A stretch of 64,000 nt of DNA from Croceivirga sp. (GCA_028281025.1 JANQKR010000016.1:186001-250000); one strand, 5' to 3'; shown: positions 9,566 through 19,873, counted from the stretch's first letter. Made by a program: numbers and translations. Notes: generated by a model not told the origin, from the letters alone.

Positions 9566-9670
9566 TACAAGGGGTGGTTCCCTTGTAACTTTAAGTATTG
9601 GTTTTTCATAATTTAAAGTTTGGTTGGTTATTTAGAAAAAGCCCTGATGCTCAACATTGGGGCTTTTTTT
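9566..9670 (+). ncRNA. Candidate ~105-nt small RNA with 5' hairpin and intrinsic terminator
   Basis: Between the patatin gene and the DUF3108 gene, a perfect -7 box is followed at once by an 8-bp hairpin (TACAAGGG, 6-nt loop, CCCTTGTA; 9566-9587). A mainly unstructured A/T stretch comes next, then the motif TTTGGTTGGTTATTTAG (9619-9635) and a strong terminator (9636-9670). No start codon with a plausible peptide was found inside. The arrangement is that of a free-standing small RNA; alternatively it is the 3' UTR of the patatin message. The terminator-adjacent motif recurs near 56737. Confidence 0.5.
9636..9670 (+). terminator. Intrinsic terminator of the candidate small RNA
   Basis: Stem arms AAAAAGCCCTGATG (9636-9649) and CATTGGGGCTTTTT (9655-9668) pair over 14 positions with two G-T wobbles around the loop CTCAA. 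A run of seven T (9664-9670) closes it. This also argues against the longer upstream start of the next gene. Confidence 0.85.
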
Positions 9671-9762
9671 ATACAATAGTTTGGAATAACTTTTGTTTAA
9701 GTAATTGTAAAAGTGGTGGGATATATTCTGATAGTACTAATTTTATGTCCCATTTCGTCTTT

Positions 9763-10539
9763 ATGAAAAAGATAGCTACATTTCTGTTTTTATTGACCTT
9801 TATGGGTCTAACAGCGCAAAAGAAGCCCGCTTTTAAAGCGGGGGAATGGCTCAAGTACAGAATCCATTACGGTATTCTCAATGCCAGCTATGCCACTTTG
9901 CAGTTAAAAACGGACAGTCTTGATTCCCTCTCCGTTTATCACGTCATCGGAAGAGGAAGGACAACCGGATTTGCGAGCATTTTCTTTAAGGTGGACAATA
10001 CGTTTGAAAGTTATTTCGATAAAAAAAGTGGAAAGCCCTATAAATTTATAAGGGATACCTACGAGGGGGGCTATACAAAGGATATTGAGATTCGATTTGA
10101 CCATGATGAGGATGTTGCCCTGTTAAAGGACAAAAAAAACAAAAAAGAATTCAATATACCGGTCAATGATCAAGTTCAGGATCTGTTGTCCGCATCTTAC
10201 CACCTGCGCAACACCTATAGCTTTGAGGATTTCGTAGAAGGTGAAACACTCACCATGGACATGCTTTTTGATGATGACGGAATTTACCAGTTTAAACTAA
10301 AGTACTTGGGCAAGGAGATATTGCGAACCAAATTTGGTAAGGTAGAATGTCTTAAATTTAGACCTTATGTACAATCCGGAAGGGTGTTCAAGGAGGAGGA
10401 AAGTCTAACACTATGGGTCTCCAACGACCTTAACAAAATTCCGGTGCGCATAAAGGCAGATTTAGCCGTTGGATCCATCAAAGCCGATTTGGATGGGTAC
10501 AACGGATTGAGAAACCAATTCAAAATAATCATGGATTGA
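9763..10539 (+). CDS. Secreted DUF3108-family protein
   Basis: 258 residues from the ATG at 9763, chosen because it gives a clean signal peptide (MKKIATFLFLLTFMGLTAQ); a frame-open start at 9598 would lie inside the terminator region. The mature part (AGEWLKYRIHYGILNASYATLQL...) is a beta-rich domain of the DUF3108 type, exported proteins of unknown function common in Bacteroidota and Proteobacteria. Proximity to the outer-membrane patatin suggests an envelope role, but this is inference only. It is followed by a structured spacer before the tryptophan dioxygenase gene. Confidence 0.85.
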   Translation: MKKIATFLFLLTFMGLTAQKKPAFKAGEWLKYRIHYGILNASYATLQLKTDSLDSLSVYHVIGRGRTTGFASIFFKVDNTFESYFDKKSGKPYKFIRDTYEGGYTKDIEIRFDHDEDVALLKDKKNKKEFNIPVNDQVQDLLSASYHLRNTYSFEDFVEGETLTMDMLFDDDGIYQFKLKYLGKEILRTKFGKVECLKFRPYVQSGRVFKEEESLTLWVSNDLNKIPVRIKADLAVGSIKADLDGYNGLRNQFKIIMD

Positions 10540-10551
10540 ACCTAAGGCCCG

Positions 10552-10740
10552 TTCAGGAATTTGTCAAGTATTTTCTTATGTCCCTTCCTGAATGGCCAGT
10601 AGGCCGGTTTTCACGGCACATCGTTAAAATTTTAGTCAATAACCATCGCTATTCCGGCTCGTCCATAGCTTTCGCTATGTCGTACCTCGTTCCGCACTAA
10701 AAATGGCCTATAACAATTCCAATCACAAATTCCTAAAGAG
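10552..10740. repeat. Structured intergenic element with several inverted repeats
   Basis: The 211-bp spacer holds three nested palindromes: TTCAGGAA/TTCCTGAA (10552-10559 and 10585-10592), GGCC-AGTA-GGCC just after, and CATAGC-TTTC-GCTATG (10664-10679). It is also flanked by TTTTAGT and ACTAAAA blocks (about 10630 and 10696). It has no coding frame worth calling and does not look like a simple terminator. It resembles dispersed intergenic palindromic repeats; only a genome-wide copy count can confirm that. Confidence 0.35.
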
Positions 10741-10750
10741 GCACTGACCA

Positions 10751-11713
10751 ATGAAAAAAGATGACAGTATCCAATCCCAAATCAACAAGCTTGAAGAAAA
10801 ATTTAAAAACTCGGGGCAGGACTTAAGCTCTTACCTGGACGGTCTTCTTTACCAACGCTACCTTACGTACTGGGATTACATTCATTTAGACACCCTATTG
10901 AGCCTTCAGGTGCCCAGGACCTATTTCCCGGATGAGGAGATTTTTATCATGTACCATCAGATTACAGAGCTCTATTTTAAGCTCATTCTACATGAACAAA
11001 AACAGCTGGTGGATGACAAATCCCAGGACACCATTTTTTTTATTGAGCGGATAAACCGCATCAACAGCTATTACAAGGCGCTCATCTCATCATTTAGCAT
11101 TATGATCAATGGTATGGAGCGGGAACAGTTTTTGCGCTATAGAATGGCTTTGCTTCCCGCAAGCGGATTTCAATCCGTACAATACAGAATGATTGAAATC
11201 TATGCCACACCCCTGGAGAATTTGGTCCACCATTCTGAACGCGATACACTGTCCAAGAACAGCTCCATTGAGGATTTGTACGAAAAGATATATTGGAAAA
11301 AGGGGGCTACCGATATCCATACCGGGGAAAAAACATTGACGTTGAAGCAATTTGAATATAGGTATACCCCAAGGCTTATACGAATAGCAAAGCAAGTTCA
11401 AGGACAGACGCTATACCATAAATGCCTTGCCCTAATGCGTCCTTCGCACCAAAACGAAGCGCTCATTAAGGCCCTTAAGGAAATGGACATCAATGCCAAT
11501 GTAAACTGGCCGTTAATGCATATGGGCTCTGCCTACCGCTATTTGGCAAAAGATAAGACCGCAGTGGATGCCACTGGAGGCACCAATTGGAAGGACTTTT
11601 TGCCCCCAAGTTTCCAGAGAATAATATTTTTCCCAACTTTGTATTCCAAAGATGAATTGGACAATTGGGGCAAACAATGGGTGGAACACATTTTCAATCC
11701 CCAAAATAACTAG
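10751..11713 (+). CDS. kynA: Tryptophan 2,3-dioxygenase
   Basis: Heme enzyme that opens the indole ring of L-tryptophan to N-formylkynurenine, the first step of the kynurenine route. The family signature YHQITELYFKLILHE (about residue 59) with its active-site histidine is present, as is the helix-rich core with RMALLPASGFQSVQYR (substrate and heme contacts). At 320 residues it is the Bacteroidota form, a little longer than the 280-residue proteobacterial one. The later pathway enzyme 3-hydroxyanthranilate dioxygenase is encoded about 51 kb away in this window. The M23 peptidase gene follows after 8 bp. Confidence 0.95.
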   Translation: MKKDDSIQSQINKLEEKFKNSGQDLSSYLDGLLYQRYLTYWDYIHLDTLLSLQVPRTYFPDEEIFIMYHQITELYFKLILHEQKQLVDDKSQDTIFFIERINRINSYYKALISSFSIMINGMEREQFLRYRMALLPASGFQSVQYRMIEIYATPLENLVHHSERDTLSKNSSIEDLYEKIYWKKGATDIHTGEKTLTLKQFEYRYTPRLIRIAKQVQGQTLYHKCLALMRPSHQNEALIKALKEMDINANVNWPLMHMGSAYRYLAKDKTAVDATGGTNWKDFLPPSFQRIIFFPTLYSKDELDNWGKQWVEHIFNPQNN

Positions 11714-11721
11714 TACGGAAC

Positions 11722-13014
11722 ATGCAAAAATATTGGGGCGTCATTTTAGCAATGCTGGTAATGGCATCATGTGGGGAGAACAAGAAAATTGCTGAAAATG
11801 TCTTGGTTGAGGAGCCTGTGGACAAACCTATCATCACCCACTATGGATTTAATCTGGATAACTTCAATGTTGTTCGGGATACAGTAAAATGGGGAGATAG
11901 TTTTGGTGAACTTATGCTTAAAAACCATGTGGATTACCCAAAGGTGGTCACTATTTCAGAAAACTACAAAGACACCTTTGATGTCCGTAAAATACAGGTT
12001 GGGAAACCCTATCTCATCCTTAAATCCAAGGACAGTTTGGAACAAGCCCAGGTTTTTATCTATCAAAATGACAAAATAAATTACACCGTAGTGGATTTAC
12101 GTGATTCCGCCATGGCCTATAAAGGCAGAAAAAATGTGAAATACCTTGAGCGGGAAGTAGCGGGAACCATTAATAGTAGTCTGTCCTTGGAACTGGACAG
12201 TTTAGGGGTGGATTATATCGTTACCATTAACCTATCTGAAATTTATGCGTGGACAATCGATTTTTTTAGGTTGGAAAAAGGGGATAAGTTCAAGATCATA
12301 TACGACGAAAAGTTCATCAACGATTCCATCTACGCTGGAAGTGGCCCCATAAAAGCGGCCTATTTTGAACACAAGGGCAAGCCCATTTATGCATTTCCCT
12401 ATGTTTCGGACTCCATAAAAAACATTTTGGAGTATTACGATCAGGATGCCAATAACCTCAGGAGTACGTTTTTAAGGGCGCCCATAAAATTTGGGTACCG
12501 CCTCTCCTCAAGATACAATCTAAGACGTAGGATCGCGTATTACGGTTACAAGGTCCGCCCACACAAAGGAACGGACTATGCCGCTCCCATAGGAACACCC
12601 ATTGTTGCCACTGCAGATGGTACGGTTACCGAATCCAGAAGAAGGGGGGGCAACGGAAAGTATGTCAAAATCCGTCATAACAGCATGTACAGTACCCAGT
12701 ATTTGCATATGAAGGCGCAAAAAGTAAGGGAAGGGGAGTTCGTTAGACAGGGTGATGTAATCGGTTGGGTTGGAATGACGGGAAATACTGGCGGCCCACA
12801 CGTATGTTATCGTTTTTGGAAGAATGGAAGACAAGTGGACCCCCTACGTGAAAAATTGCCTTCCGCAGAACCTATTGCAGATTCATTGCGATCTTCCTAT
12901 TTTGACCATATTGAATCCTTAAAGTTTCAACTGGATTGTTTACAATTTGAATCACCAAATAAAGAAGAGAACCTATTAACCCTTGACCCAGAAGATGGCC
13001 TTACCCAAAATTGA
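11722..13014 (+). CDS. M23-family (LytM) murein peptidase lipoprotein
   Basis: 430 residues. The N-terminus carries a lipobox (MVMASC, Cys at about 16). The C-terminal half is an M23 domain: H281-x3-D285 in [10 protein letters not shown], the glycine-rich loop, YLHM, and GPHVCYRF near residue 360. The usual second zinc-site histidine of the HxH motif is replaced by Cys362 (H-V-C), while the first zinc pair is intact. It may therefore cleave murein with a Cys ligand or act as a regulatory LytM factor. The 3' end overlaps pgi by 20 bp. Confidence 0.9.
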   Translation: MQKYWGVILAMLVMASCGENKKIAENVLVEEPVDKPIITHYGFNLDNFNVVRDTVKWGDSFGELMLKNHVDYPKVVTISENYKDTFDVRKIQVGKPYLILKSKDSLEQAQVFIYQNDKINYTVVDLRDSAMAYKGRKNVKYLEREVAGTINSSLSLELDSLGVDYIVTINLSEIYAWTIDFFRLEKGDKFKIIYDEKFINDSIYAGSGPIKAAYFEHKGKPIYAFPYVSDSIKNILEYYDQDANNLRSTFLRAPIKFGYRLSSRYNLRRRIAYYGYKVRPHKGTDYAAPIGTPIVATADGTVTESRRRGGNGKYVKIRHNSMYSTQYLHMKAQKVREGEFVRQGDVIGWVGMTGNTGGPHVCYRFWKNGRQVDPLREKLPSAEPIADSLRSSYFDHIESLKFQLDCLQFESPNKEENLLTLDPEDGLTQN

Positions 13015-14632
13015 CCCTACTACCACCAAAGCATGGAGCAACCTTGCAACCCATTATGAAGAGATCAAAAACCAACATTTAAAATCCTTTTTCGAGTCCG
13101 ATGCACAAAGGGCGGGACGCTTTTCCATTGCTTGGGAGGATTTTTATGTGGATTATTCAAAAAACAATGTTTCCGAAGAAACGCTCCAATTACTGCTAAA
13201 GCTGGCTGAGGAAGTTAAGTTAAAGGATGCGATCCATTCCTACTTTTCCGGGGATATCATCAACGAGACCGAGGGCAGGGCTGTTTTGCATACCGCATTG
13301 CGTTCCAAAAAAGGGGATACGATAAAAGTAGGGGGCTCCAATGTCGTCCAGGAAGTCCATCAAGTTAAAGAGCAGATCAAATCTTTCACTGAGGCCGTTG
13401 CTTCCGGACAAAAGAAGGGGTATACGGAAAAAAAATTCACGGATGTCGTCAATATTGGTATCGGAGGGTCGGATTTAGGTCCCGTAATGGTCACCGAAGC
13501 TTTGCAGTTTTACAAGAACCATTTAAACATCCATTTTGTCAGTAATGTTGATGGGGACCATGTGCACGAAGTGCTCAAAAAACTAAATCCGGAAACCACC
13601 CTGTTCATAGTGGTCTCAAAATCCTTCACTACACAGGAAACACTCAGCAATGCCATCACCATAAAAAAGTGGTTTTTGCAATATGCCAAAGAAGGTGATG
13701 TAGCCAAACATTTTGCCGCTGTATCCACCAATACCGCTAAAATTGACGAGTTTGGCATCGCAGCTGAAAATGTGTTCCCCATGTGGGACTGGGTTGGAGG
13801 TCGATTTTCACTTTGGAGCGCCGTAGGCCTATCCATTTCCTTGGCCATAGGTTATAAAAACTTTGGGCAATTGTTGGAAGGGGCCAATGACATGGATATT
13901 CATTTTAAGGAAACGGATCTTGCGAAAAACATTCCCGTAATCCTGGCACTTTTGAGTGTTTGGTACAACAATTTCCATGGTGCCGAGACAGAGGCCATTA
14001 TTCCCTATACACAATACCTACATCGATTTTCTGCGTATTTACAGCAGGGGATCATGGAAAGTAATGGAAAGAGCATGAGCAGGGCCGGACAAAGGGTAGG
14101 CTATGAAACCGGAACAATTATTTGGGGGGAACCCGGAACCAATTCACAACATGCCTTTTTTCAGCTGATCCACCAGGGAACCAAACTCATCCCTACGGAC
14201 TTTATAGGTTTTAAGGAATCCCTTCATGGCGATAAGGACCATCACAATAAACTAATGGCCAATTTTTTTGCCCAGACCGAAGCCTTAATGAATGGCAAGG
14301 GGGAAGAAGAGGTGAAAATGGAACTTGAAACGGCAGGTATTGCTTCTGGGCGTATTGAAAAATTGCTGCCCTTCAAAATTTTCGAGGGAAACAAACCCAC
14401 AAACACCATTCTTATCCAGAAATTGACCCCTAAAAGCCTTGGTGCATTGATTGCCCTTTACGAACATAAAATTTTCGTGCAGGGCGTAATTTGGAACATC
14501 TTCAGTTACGATCAATGGGGGGTGGAATTAGGGAAACAACTTGCCAAAAACATACTGGCTGACCTTGAAAATTCAGAAATTGGCAATCACGATGGTTCCA
14601 CATTAAATCTTATTCAATTTTTTAAAGAATAA
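12995..14632 (+). CDS. pgi: Glucose-6-phosphate isomerase
   Basis: Interconverts glucose 6-phosphate and fructose 6-phosphate. 545 residues from ATG 12995; a TTG at 12983 is also in frame but gives no better N-terminus. Both family signatures are clear: the sugar-phosphate loop [13 protein letters not shown] and the [15 protein letters not shown] segment. The catalytic glutamate/histidine region ([30 protein letters not shown]) is intact. Its start lies inside the end of the M23 peptidase gene, so translation may be coupled. No obvious terminator follows before the receptor gene. Confidence 0.97.
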   Translation: MALPKIDPTTTKAWSNLATHYEEIKNQHLKSFFESDAQRAGRFSIAWEDFYVDYSKNNVSEETLQLLLKLAEEVKLKDAIHSYFSGDIINETEGRAVLHTALRSKKGDTIKVGGSNVVQEVHQVKEQIKSFTEAVASGQKKGYTEKKFTDVVNIGIGGSDLGPVMVTEALQFYKNHLNIHFVSNVDGDHVHEVLKKLNPETTLFIVVSKSFTTQETLSNAITIKKWFLQYAKEGDVAKHFAAVSTNTAKIDEFGIAAENVFPMWDWVGGRFSLWSAVGLSISLAIGYKNFGQLLEGANDMDIHFKETDLAKNIPVILALLSVWYNNFHGAETEAIIPYTQYLHRFSAYLQQGIMESNGKSMSRAGQRVGYETGTIIWGEPGTNSQHAFFQLIHQGTKLIPTDFIGFKESLHGDKDHHNKLMANFFAQTEALMNGKGEEEVKMELETAGIASGRIEKLLPFKIFEGNKPTNTILIQKLTPKSLGALIALYEHKIFVQGVIWNIFSYDQWGVELGKQLAKNILADLENSEIGNHDGSTLNLIQFFKE

Positions 14633-14788
14633 TTAACAAAATCCTTAAATTATGACTTTTGTCAATCTGTTGGCAATCAATAATTTAAAATGGTTTTAAT
14701 CTATTTTTTCTCCTTTTTCTTAATAATTTATTAACGTTAAAGCTATTGCTTTGGCTGACTTTTGCAGTGCTAATTAAACACTGTTAAA

Positions 14789-17700
14789 ATGAAAAAAATC
14801 TACTTGGCTTTTGCAGCTATGCTCATGACTGCATTGGCATTTTCACAAGGGGTTACCACCTCAGCACTGGGGGGTAAAGTAACCGACGCATCAGGAGAGC
14901 CTCTTCCAGGGGCAAGTGTAGTAGCTGTTCACATGCCTACGGGTACAACTTATGGAGCAGCAGCCGATTTTGACGGATTCTACCGTATTTCAGGGATGCG
15001 TACTGGTGGTCCTTACACGATTACCATCTCCTATGTGGGATTCAATGATGATGTTAAAGATGGGGTGTTCTTAAACCTAGGTTCCACTGAAAGGATCAGC
15101 GCCCAGTTGCAAGAATCCGCTACTGCTTTGGACGAAGTAGTGGTCACTGCGGTATCCAGCGGCATATTTGGGGCAAACAAAACCGGTACGGAGACCAACA
15201 TTTCGCAACGACAGGTTGCTACTACCCCTGCTGCCTCACGTTCCCTAGCGGATTTCGTGCGTTTAACGCCGCAAGCCCAACTTACGGAAGGTGATGATGG
15301 GTTTTCCATCTCCTTGGCAGGACAGAACAACCGATACAATGCCATTTATATTGATGGTGCAGTGAACAATGATGTATTCGGTTTGGCCGGATCCGGAACC
15401 AACGGTGGACAAACCGGGGTTAACCCGTTGTCCGTAGATGCCATTGAAACCTTCCAAATCAATATTGCGCCTTTTGATGTAAAGCAATCCGGTTTCTCTG
15501 GAGGTTCCATCAACGCGGTGACCCGTTCGGGTTCCAACACTTTTGAGGGGTCTGCCTATTATTTCACCAGAAATGAATCCTTGGCTGGCAAGACACCTTC
15601 CGCTTTAATCAATGAAGGGGATGAAAGGGAAAGGTTGGCAGAGTTTTCTGCAAATACCTATGGGGTCCGTTTGGGTGGCCCATTGATCAAGGACAAACTG
15701 TTCTTTTTCGTTAATTACGAGAGGGGGGAAACCGAAATTCCACAACCATTTATTTCCTCAAATTATTCGGGGAGAATTGGTCAAATTCCCGATCCAAGCA
15801 ATCCTGGCCAAACCATTTTTGACCAAGCTACTTTTGATAATAACATCAATCAGCTCACAAATTATTTAGGCACTCAATTCGGCTACGATCCCGGGACTTT
15901 TGATAATAATACCAGAACTCTGGAAAGTAACACTTTGGTGGCCAAATTGGATTGGAACATCAATGAAAACCACAACCTTTCATTACGTCACAGTTATGTA
16001 GGTGCCGAAAATTTGGAGGCCAGAAACTCCGAGAACAGGGAAATTGGCTTTATCAATGGGTCCGAGTTTTTTGAATCCAACGTCAATTCCACAGCATTGG
16101 AATTGAACTCCCGATTCGGTAACAAATTCAGCAATAACCTTATTGTTGGTTATACTGCGGTTAGGGATGACCGTGACCCTTCCGGAGATCCATTCCCTAC
16201 TGTGGAAATCCAGGACGATGACGGAACCATTAATTTTGGTTCAGAACCCTTTTCAACAGCTAACTTGTTGAATACCGACTATGTGACCATTACCAACAAT
16301 TTCAATATCTACGCGGGTAGGCACACCATTACGTTAGGGGCCAACGCGGAGTTCGCACAGGTAAAAAACCTTTTCTTTGCCTTTAACTTTGGTAGTTATA
16401 CCTACGAAGATGTTTTTGATGATGATGGTAACCTCCTTTCCTCAGGTCTAAATGAGTTTTTGACAAACCAGGTTCCAGAAGAATACCAGCATGGTTATTC
16501 TTTGGTGGGAAGCAGGGCAGTTGGTGATGAATCTGATGGTTCCGCAGACTTTGAAACTGAACAATATGGGTTTTATGTACAAGACGAGGTAGATGTTACC
16601 GATAACTTCAGGGTTAGCATTGGTGCCCGTATCGACATTCCCGTTTGGAAAGATGGTCCCGTAAATGAGGACTTCAATACACGTACCGTTGGATTGTTGG
16701 AAGCCGCCGGCAAAGATTTACAGGGAGCACGCGTTGGGCAACAGATCAGCAATGCCGTATTCTCCCCACGACTAGGGTTTAACTGGGACGTTAACGGGAA
16801 TCGTACCACTCAAATTCGTGGTGGTCTAGGGGTATTTACCTCTCGTTTGCCTTTGGTATGGCCAGGTGGTACCTATAACAACAATGGGGTTACTGGAGGT
16901 TTTGCGGCGGACTTCAACCTTAACGTTACAGGATTCGAACCTGATGTGAACAATCAACCCAAAAATGTTGAACCCGGAACTGGTGGTCTTGGCGGTAATA
17001 TTGATTTGATTGCTGAGGACTTTCAATTGCCACAGGTAATAAAGTATAACATTGCCATAGACCAAAAATTGCCATGGTGGGGATTGATTGCCAGTGCTGA
17101 TTTCCTGTATACCGATGTTATTACGGATATTTTTTATGAAAACTTAAATGTGGGTGGTCCAATTGGCACTTATGAAGGTGCGGATAATCGTCCTTTCTAT
17201 GATAGAAGGGCGGAGATTGACGATACGTATGGCCGTATTATCCTAGCCTCCAATACCGGAGGCGGTAATGCAACCAGTGCAACCTTTACCTTGAGCAAGC
17301 CTTTCGAAAATGGTTTTGCCGGATCCATATCGTATTCGTTCAATGAATCCAACAAGATTTTTGATGGTACTTCATCACAGAATAGCTCACAATGGAGAAA
17401 TATTCAAACGGTAAATGGTAAAAACTCGGATTTGCCCGTGACCCGTTCTGACTTCGCTGGAGGTAGCCGAATTTTGGCCAATGTTTCCTATCAATACAAT
17501 TGGAACGAAAACTTTTCGAGTACCCTTGCTTTGTTGTACACTGGATTCCAAAATGAACCGTACAGTTTTACGTACAGACCTACTAGAAACAATGAACTTC
17601 TAAATGATGATTCACGGGACAATGCGTTGATCTACATTCCAAGAAATGCTTCTGAAATTCAATTCTCCGGAGATGCCGCAGAGCAAGCTGCGCAATGGGA

Positions 17701-18100
17701 GCAATTGGATAATTTCATCAATAGCGTTGACCACTTGAGGGAAAATAGAGGGGGTTATGCGGAACGCAACGGTTCAAGAGGCCCTTGGAGCCATATTGTT
17801 GACCTGAAATTTTTGCAGGACTTTAAAGTGAAGTTTGGAAACACCAAACACACCTTTCAACTTACAGCAGATATTTTCAACTTTACCAATTTCCTGAACA
17901 AGGATTGGGGAAGGTTAAAGTTTGTTCGAAGCAGTGTAAACCCATTAACAACGGTTTCTACCGGAGATACCCCGGTTTTCAGTATCAACCAAGGGGTTAT
18001 GGATGAAAATGGAAATCCTGATTTTGTCGAATTTGATGATGAAGGCATTCAATCCTCAAGATGGCAAATGCAATTTGGATTGCGCTATATTTTTAATTAA
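14789..18100 (+). CDS. Oar-type TonB-dependent outer-membrane receptor
   Basis: 1,103 residues: signal peptide (MKKIYLAFAAMLMTALAFSQ), a carboxypeptidase-regulatory-like beta domain (GGKVTDASGEPLPGASVV...GFYRISGM), a plug domain (LADFVRLTPQAQL..., YIDGAVNNDVFGL) and a long beta-barrel ending in an aromatic residue pattern (LRYIFN). This is the Oar/OmpA-related receptor plan, with no recognisable SusD partner next to it; the substrate is unknown. It stands alone: a 156-bp AT-rich leader precedes it and a strong terminator follows. The ACTTTTG upstream (about 14757) could be part of a degenerate -7 box. Confidence 0.92.
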   Translation: MKKIYLAFAAMLMTALAFSQGVTTSALGGKVTDASGEPLPGASVVAVHMPTGTTYGAAADFDGFYRISGMRTGGPYTITISYVGFNDDVKDGVFLNLGSTERISAQLQESATALDEVVVTAVSSGIFGANKTGTETNISQRQVATTPAASRSLADFVRLTPQAQLTEGDDGFSISLAGQNNRYNAIYIDGAVNNDVFGLAGSGTNGGQTGVNPLSVDAIETFQINIAPFDVKQSGFSGGSINAVTRSGSNTFEGSAYYFTRNESLAGKTPSALINEGDERERLAEFSANTYGVRLGGPLIKDKLFFFVNYERGETEIPQPFISSNYSGRIGQIPDPSNPGQTIFDQATFDNNINQLTNYLGTQFGYDPGTFDNNTRTLESNTLVAKLDWNINENHNLSLRHSYVGAENLEARNSENREIGFINGSEFFESNVNSTALELNSRFGNKFSNNLIVGYTAVRDDRDPSGDPFPTVEIQDDDGTINFGSEPFSTANLLNTDYVTITNNFNIYAGRHTITLGANAEFAQVKNLFFAFNFGSYTYEDVFDDDGNLLSSGLNEFLTNQVPEEYQHGYSLVGSRAVGDESDGSADFETEQYGFYVQDEVDVTDNFRVSIGARIDIPVWKDGPVNEDFNTRTVGLLEAAGKDLQGARVGQQISNAVFSPRLGFNWDVNGNRTTQIRGGLGVFTSRLPLVWPGGTYNNNGVTGGFAADFNLNVTGFEPDVNNQPKNVEPGTGGLGGNIDLIAEDFQLPQVIKYNIAIDQKLPWWGLIASADFLYTDVITDIFYENLNVGGPIGTYEGADNRPFYDRRAEIDDTYGRIILASNTGGGNATSATFTLSKPFENGFAGSISYSFNESNKIFDGTSSQNSSQWRNIQTVNGKNSDLPVTRSDFAGGSRILANVSYQYNWNENFSSTLALLYTGFQNEPYSFTYRPTRNNELLNDDSRDNALIYIPRNASEIQFSGDAAEQAAQWEQLDNFINSVDHLRENRGGYAERNGSRGPWSHIVDLKFLQDFKVKFGNTKHTFQLTADIFNFTNFLNKDWGRLKFVRSSVNPLTTVSTGDTPVFSINQGVMDENGNPDFVEFDDEGIQSSRWQMQFGLRYIFN

Positions 18101-18130
18101 AAACAGATGTCCCATTTAATGGACCACTTG

Positions 18131-18160
18131 AAAAACCCCGCTTAACAGCGGGGTTTTTTA
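18131..18160 (+). terminator. Intrinsic terminator after the Oar-type receptor
   Basis: A perfect 12-bp stem (AAAAACCCCGCT, loop TAAC, AGCGGGGTTTTT) with flanking A and T runs, 30 bp after the receptor stop. The symmetric A/T flanks let it work in both directions, so it may also end the convergent nucleotidyltransferase gene. Confidence 0.93.
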
Positions 18161-18262
18161 ATTATAAAATCCGTTATTCAAACTTTAAATAGTCTTAAAG
18201 AAAGCTATTTGAGATAAAAAGCACCATTCAGGGGTTCGGTGAAGTCCCTTATGATTGAATTC

Positions 18263-19873
18263 CTATGGGCTTCCCGTAAATCTGAAAGATTTGTTTTCCA
18301 CTTGTAAGGCGGCATAAATGATATAAGGAATATAAGATGATTCAATAAAAAGTATTTCCATGCACCTGATGGCCATCTCTTTAAGGAATACGATTTCTTT
18401 GGATACTGGCCTACCATTATCAAATAGGTGAAGGGCATATGCAGGAAAACTATCCAGTTCAGATGCTAAACCAGATAAGTTTTTTACCAGATCATCCAAC
18501 CCATCCCTAACGGTGGTATGATTTTTTGCATTCCATAATCCTTCGATTCCTTCTTTTTGTGACTGATATGTCCCTTCGAATTGGAGAATGGCGTTTTCAC
18601 GTCTTCTCAGTAACTCCTTGGAAGTTACACTTTCATTGCTGTCATAACTAAAAACAAAACAGCTTTTAAAGAGAAAGTGTAAAAAATCTTCAAACCTTGT
18701 ATGGCTTTTGGTGAAATAGGCAGCATTTAGTTCCTTTAGAACGCCCAAAGCACTGGCAATTTGAAAAGACGCATCAAAGGCCTTTTCGGGCTCCTCCAAA
18801 TTGTAATCATTGAGCTTTGCAAAAATGGGTAGTGCTTCTTTGTACAATTGTTCTTTCGCAAACTTGTATTTGGGATCCATGAAGCTTGGAAAGCTGATAT
18901 CAATTAAGTGCTGTCCTTCCTTAAGATGGTACAGCCAATCCATAAAGAAATTGTTCAGCCATTGGTTATCCGCGTGCACAATACAAAAGATGTCCATGGA
19001 AGGAAAACCGGACCCCGAAACATCGGTACTATAAAAATAGTGGGTGAAACGGGAGTTTGATTCACCCTTTAATTTCAAAAGGTGATGGTTAAGGGTTAAA
19101 ACCGAGTTTTTTCTTTGTTCATAGTTTCCGGAAAATCTAATTTGGACTGAAACAAAATCTTCATTGGGGGTAAGTTGTATACTTTCCTTGGCATAGAATT
19201 CAATAGCCCCCCCTTTGTTCTCAATTTCCACTTTGGCCAGTTCGGTTAATCTTTCGTAGTTTTTGTTGTGATAGGCAAACTCCAACGCAGAAACAAGTTG
19301 CTTTTTAAAGCTTGGGGCGTGCGCTTCAATGAACTTCATCCTATGTTTGCCATCGCCTTTCCAAGTTCCTTCGGAATGGAGCTTAAACCCTATCAGTTCA
19401 TCAATTAATTCGCCCGCCTCCAAAATCAGGTTTTCCCATTTCTCATTGGAATTGTTCAATTTGTTGACCAATTCCGTAATACGAATCCTTACCCTTAGAT
19501 GCTCATCATTGGACATTGGTTTTGGGCCCAATTGTTTCAATTCAACACAATGGTCGGATATTTCCTTTGTCAATTGTCTATTGCCATAGAAATGTAACCC
19601 TTTTGCCAAAAGTCCTATAAAGTGACCTCGAGCACCAATGTAATCGGCATATAACCGCTCATAGAGATGTTGCACGGGGATAATGAATGTTTGAAGTTTA
19701 AGTTTGTTCAACTGCAAAGTTTCGTTGTATAATCTGTTCCTATCGGATACAATGACGATGACGTCCAAATCCGATTTGCTATCCGCAGTCCCATCGATCA
19801 AACTCCCACTTAGTATCATGGTCAAATAATTGGGATAATGACCTGCTAGATAGTCAACAATACGTTGCTCCAT
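18263..19873 (-). CDS. Large nucleotidyltransferase-fold protein, unknown substrate
   Basis: 536 residues from the ATG at 19873 (a TTG eight codons earlier is also open). The N-terminus has the polymerase-beta-type nucleotidyltransferase motif G23-S24...D35-L-D37 (GSLIDGTADSKSDLDV) with both metal-binding aspartates. This family moves nucleotides onto small molecules, RNA or proteins. The remaining 400 residues are mixed helical, with HEPN-like helices around residues 110-210, and I recognise no other domain. It is divergent from the double-glycine peptide genes with a 161-bp spacer. A modifying role there is possible but unproven. Confidence 0.7.
   Translation of the reverse strand: MEQRIVDYLAGHYPNYLTMILSGSLIDGTADSKSDLDVIVIVSDRNRLYNETLQLNKLKLQTFIIPVQHLYERLYADYIGARGHFIGLLAKGLHFYGNRQLTKEISDHCVELKQLGPKPMSNDEHLRVRIRITELVNKLNNSNEKWENLILEAGELIDELIGFKLHSEGTWKGDGKHRMKFIEAHAPSFKKQLVSALEFAYHNKNYERLTELAKVEIENKGGAIEFYAKESIQLTPNEDFVSVQIRFSGNYEQRKNSVLTLNHHLLKLKGESNSRFTHYFYSTDVSGSGFPSMDIFCIVHADNQWLNNFFMDWLYHLKEGQHLIDISFPSFMDPKYKFAKEQLYKEALPIFAKLNDYNLEEPEKAFDASFQIASALGVLKELNAAYFTKSHTRFEDFLHFLFKSCFVFSYDSNESVTSKELLRRRENAILQFEGTYQSQKEGIEGLWNAKNHTTVRDGLDDLVKNLSGLASELDSFPAYALHLFDNGRPVSKEIVFLKEMAIRCMEILFIESSYIPYIIYAALQVENKSFRFTGSP

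Noticed and set aside
9598-9762. Upstream in-frame extension of the DUF3108 gene
   Set aside because: It would run through a strong terminator, and the signal peptide begins at 9763.
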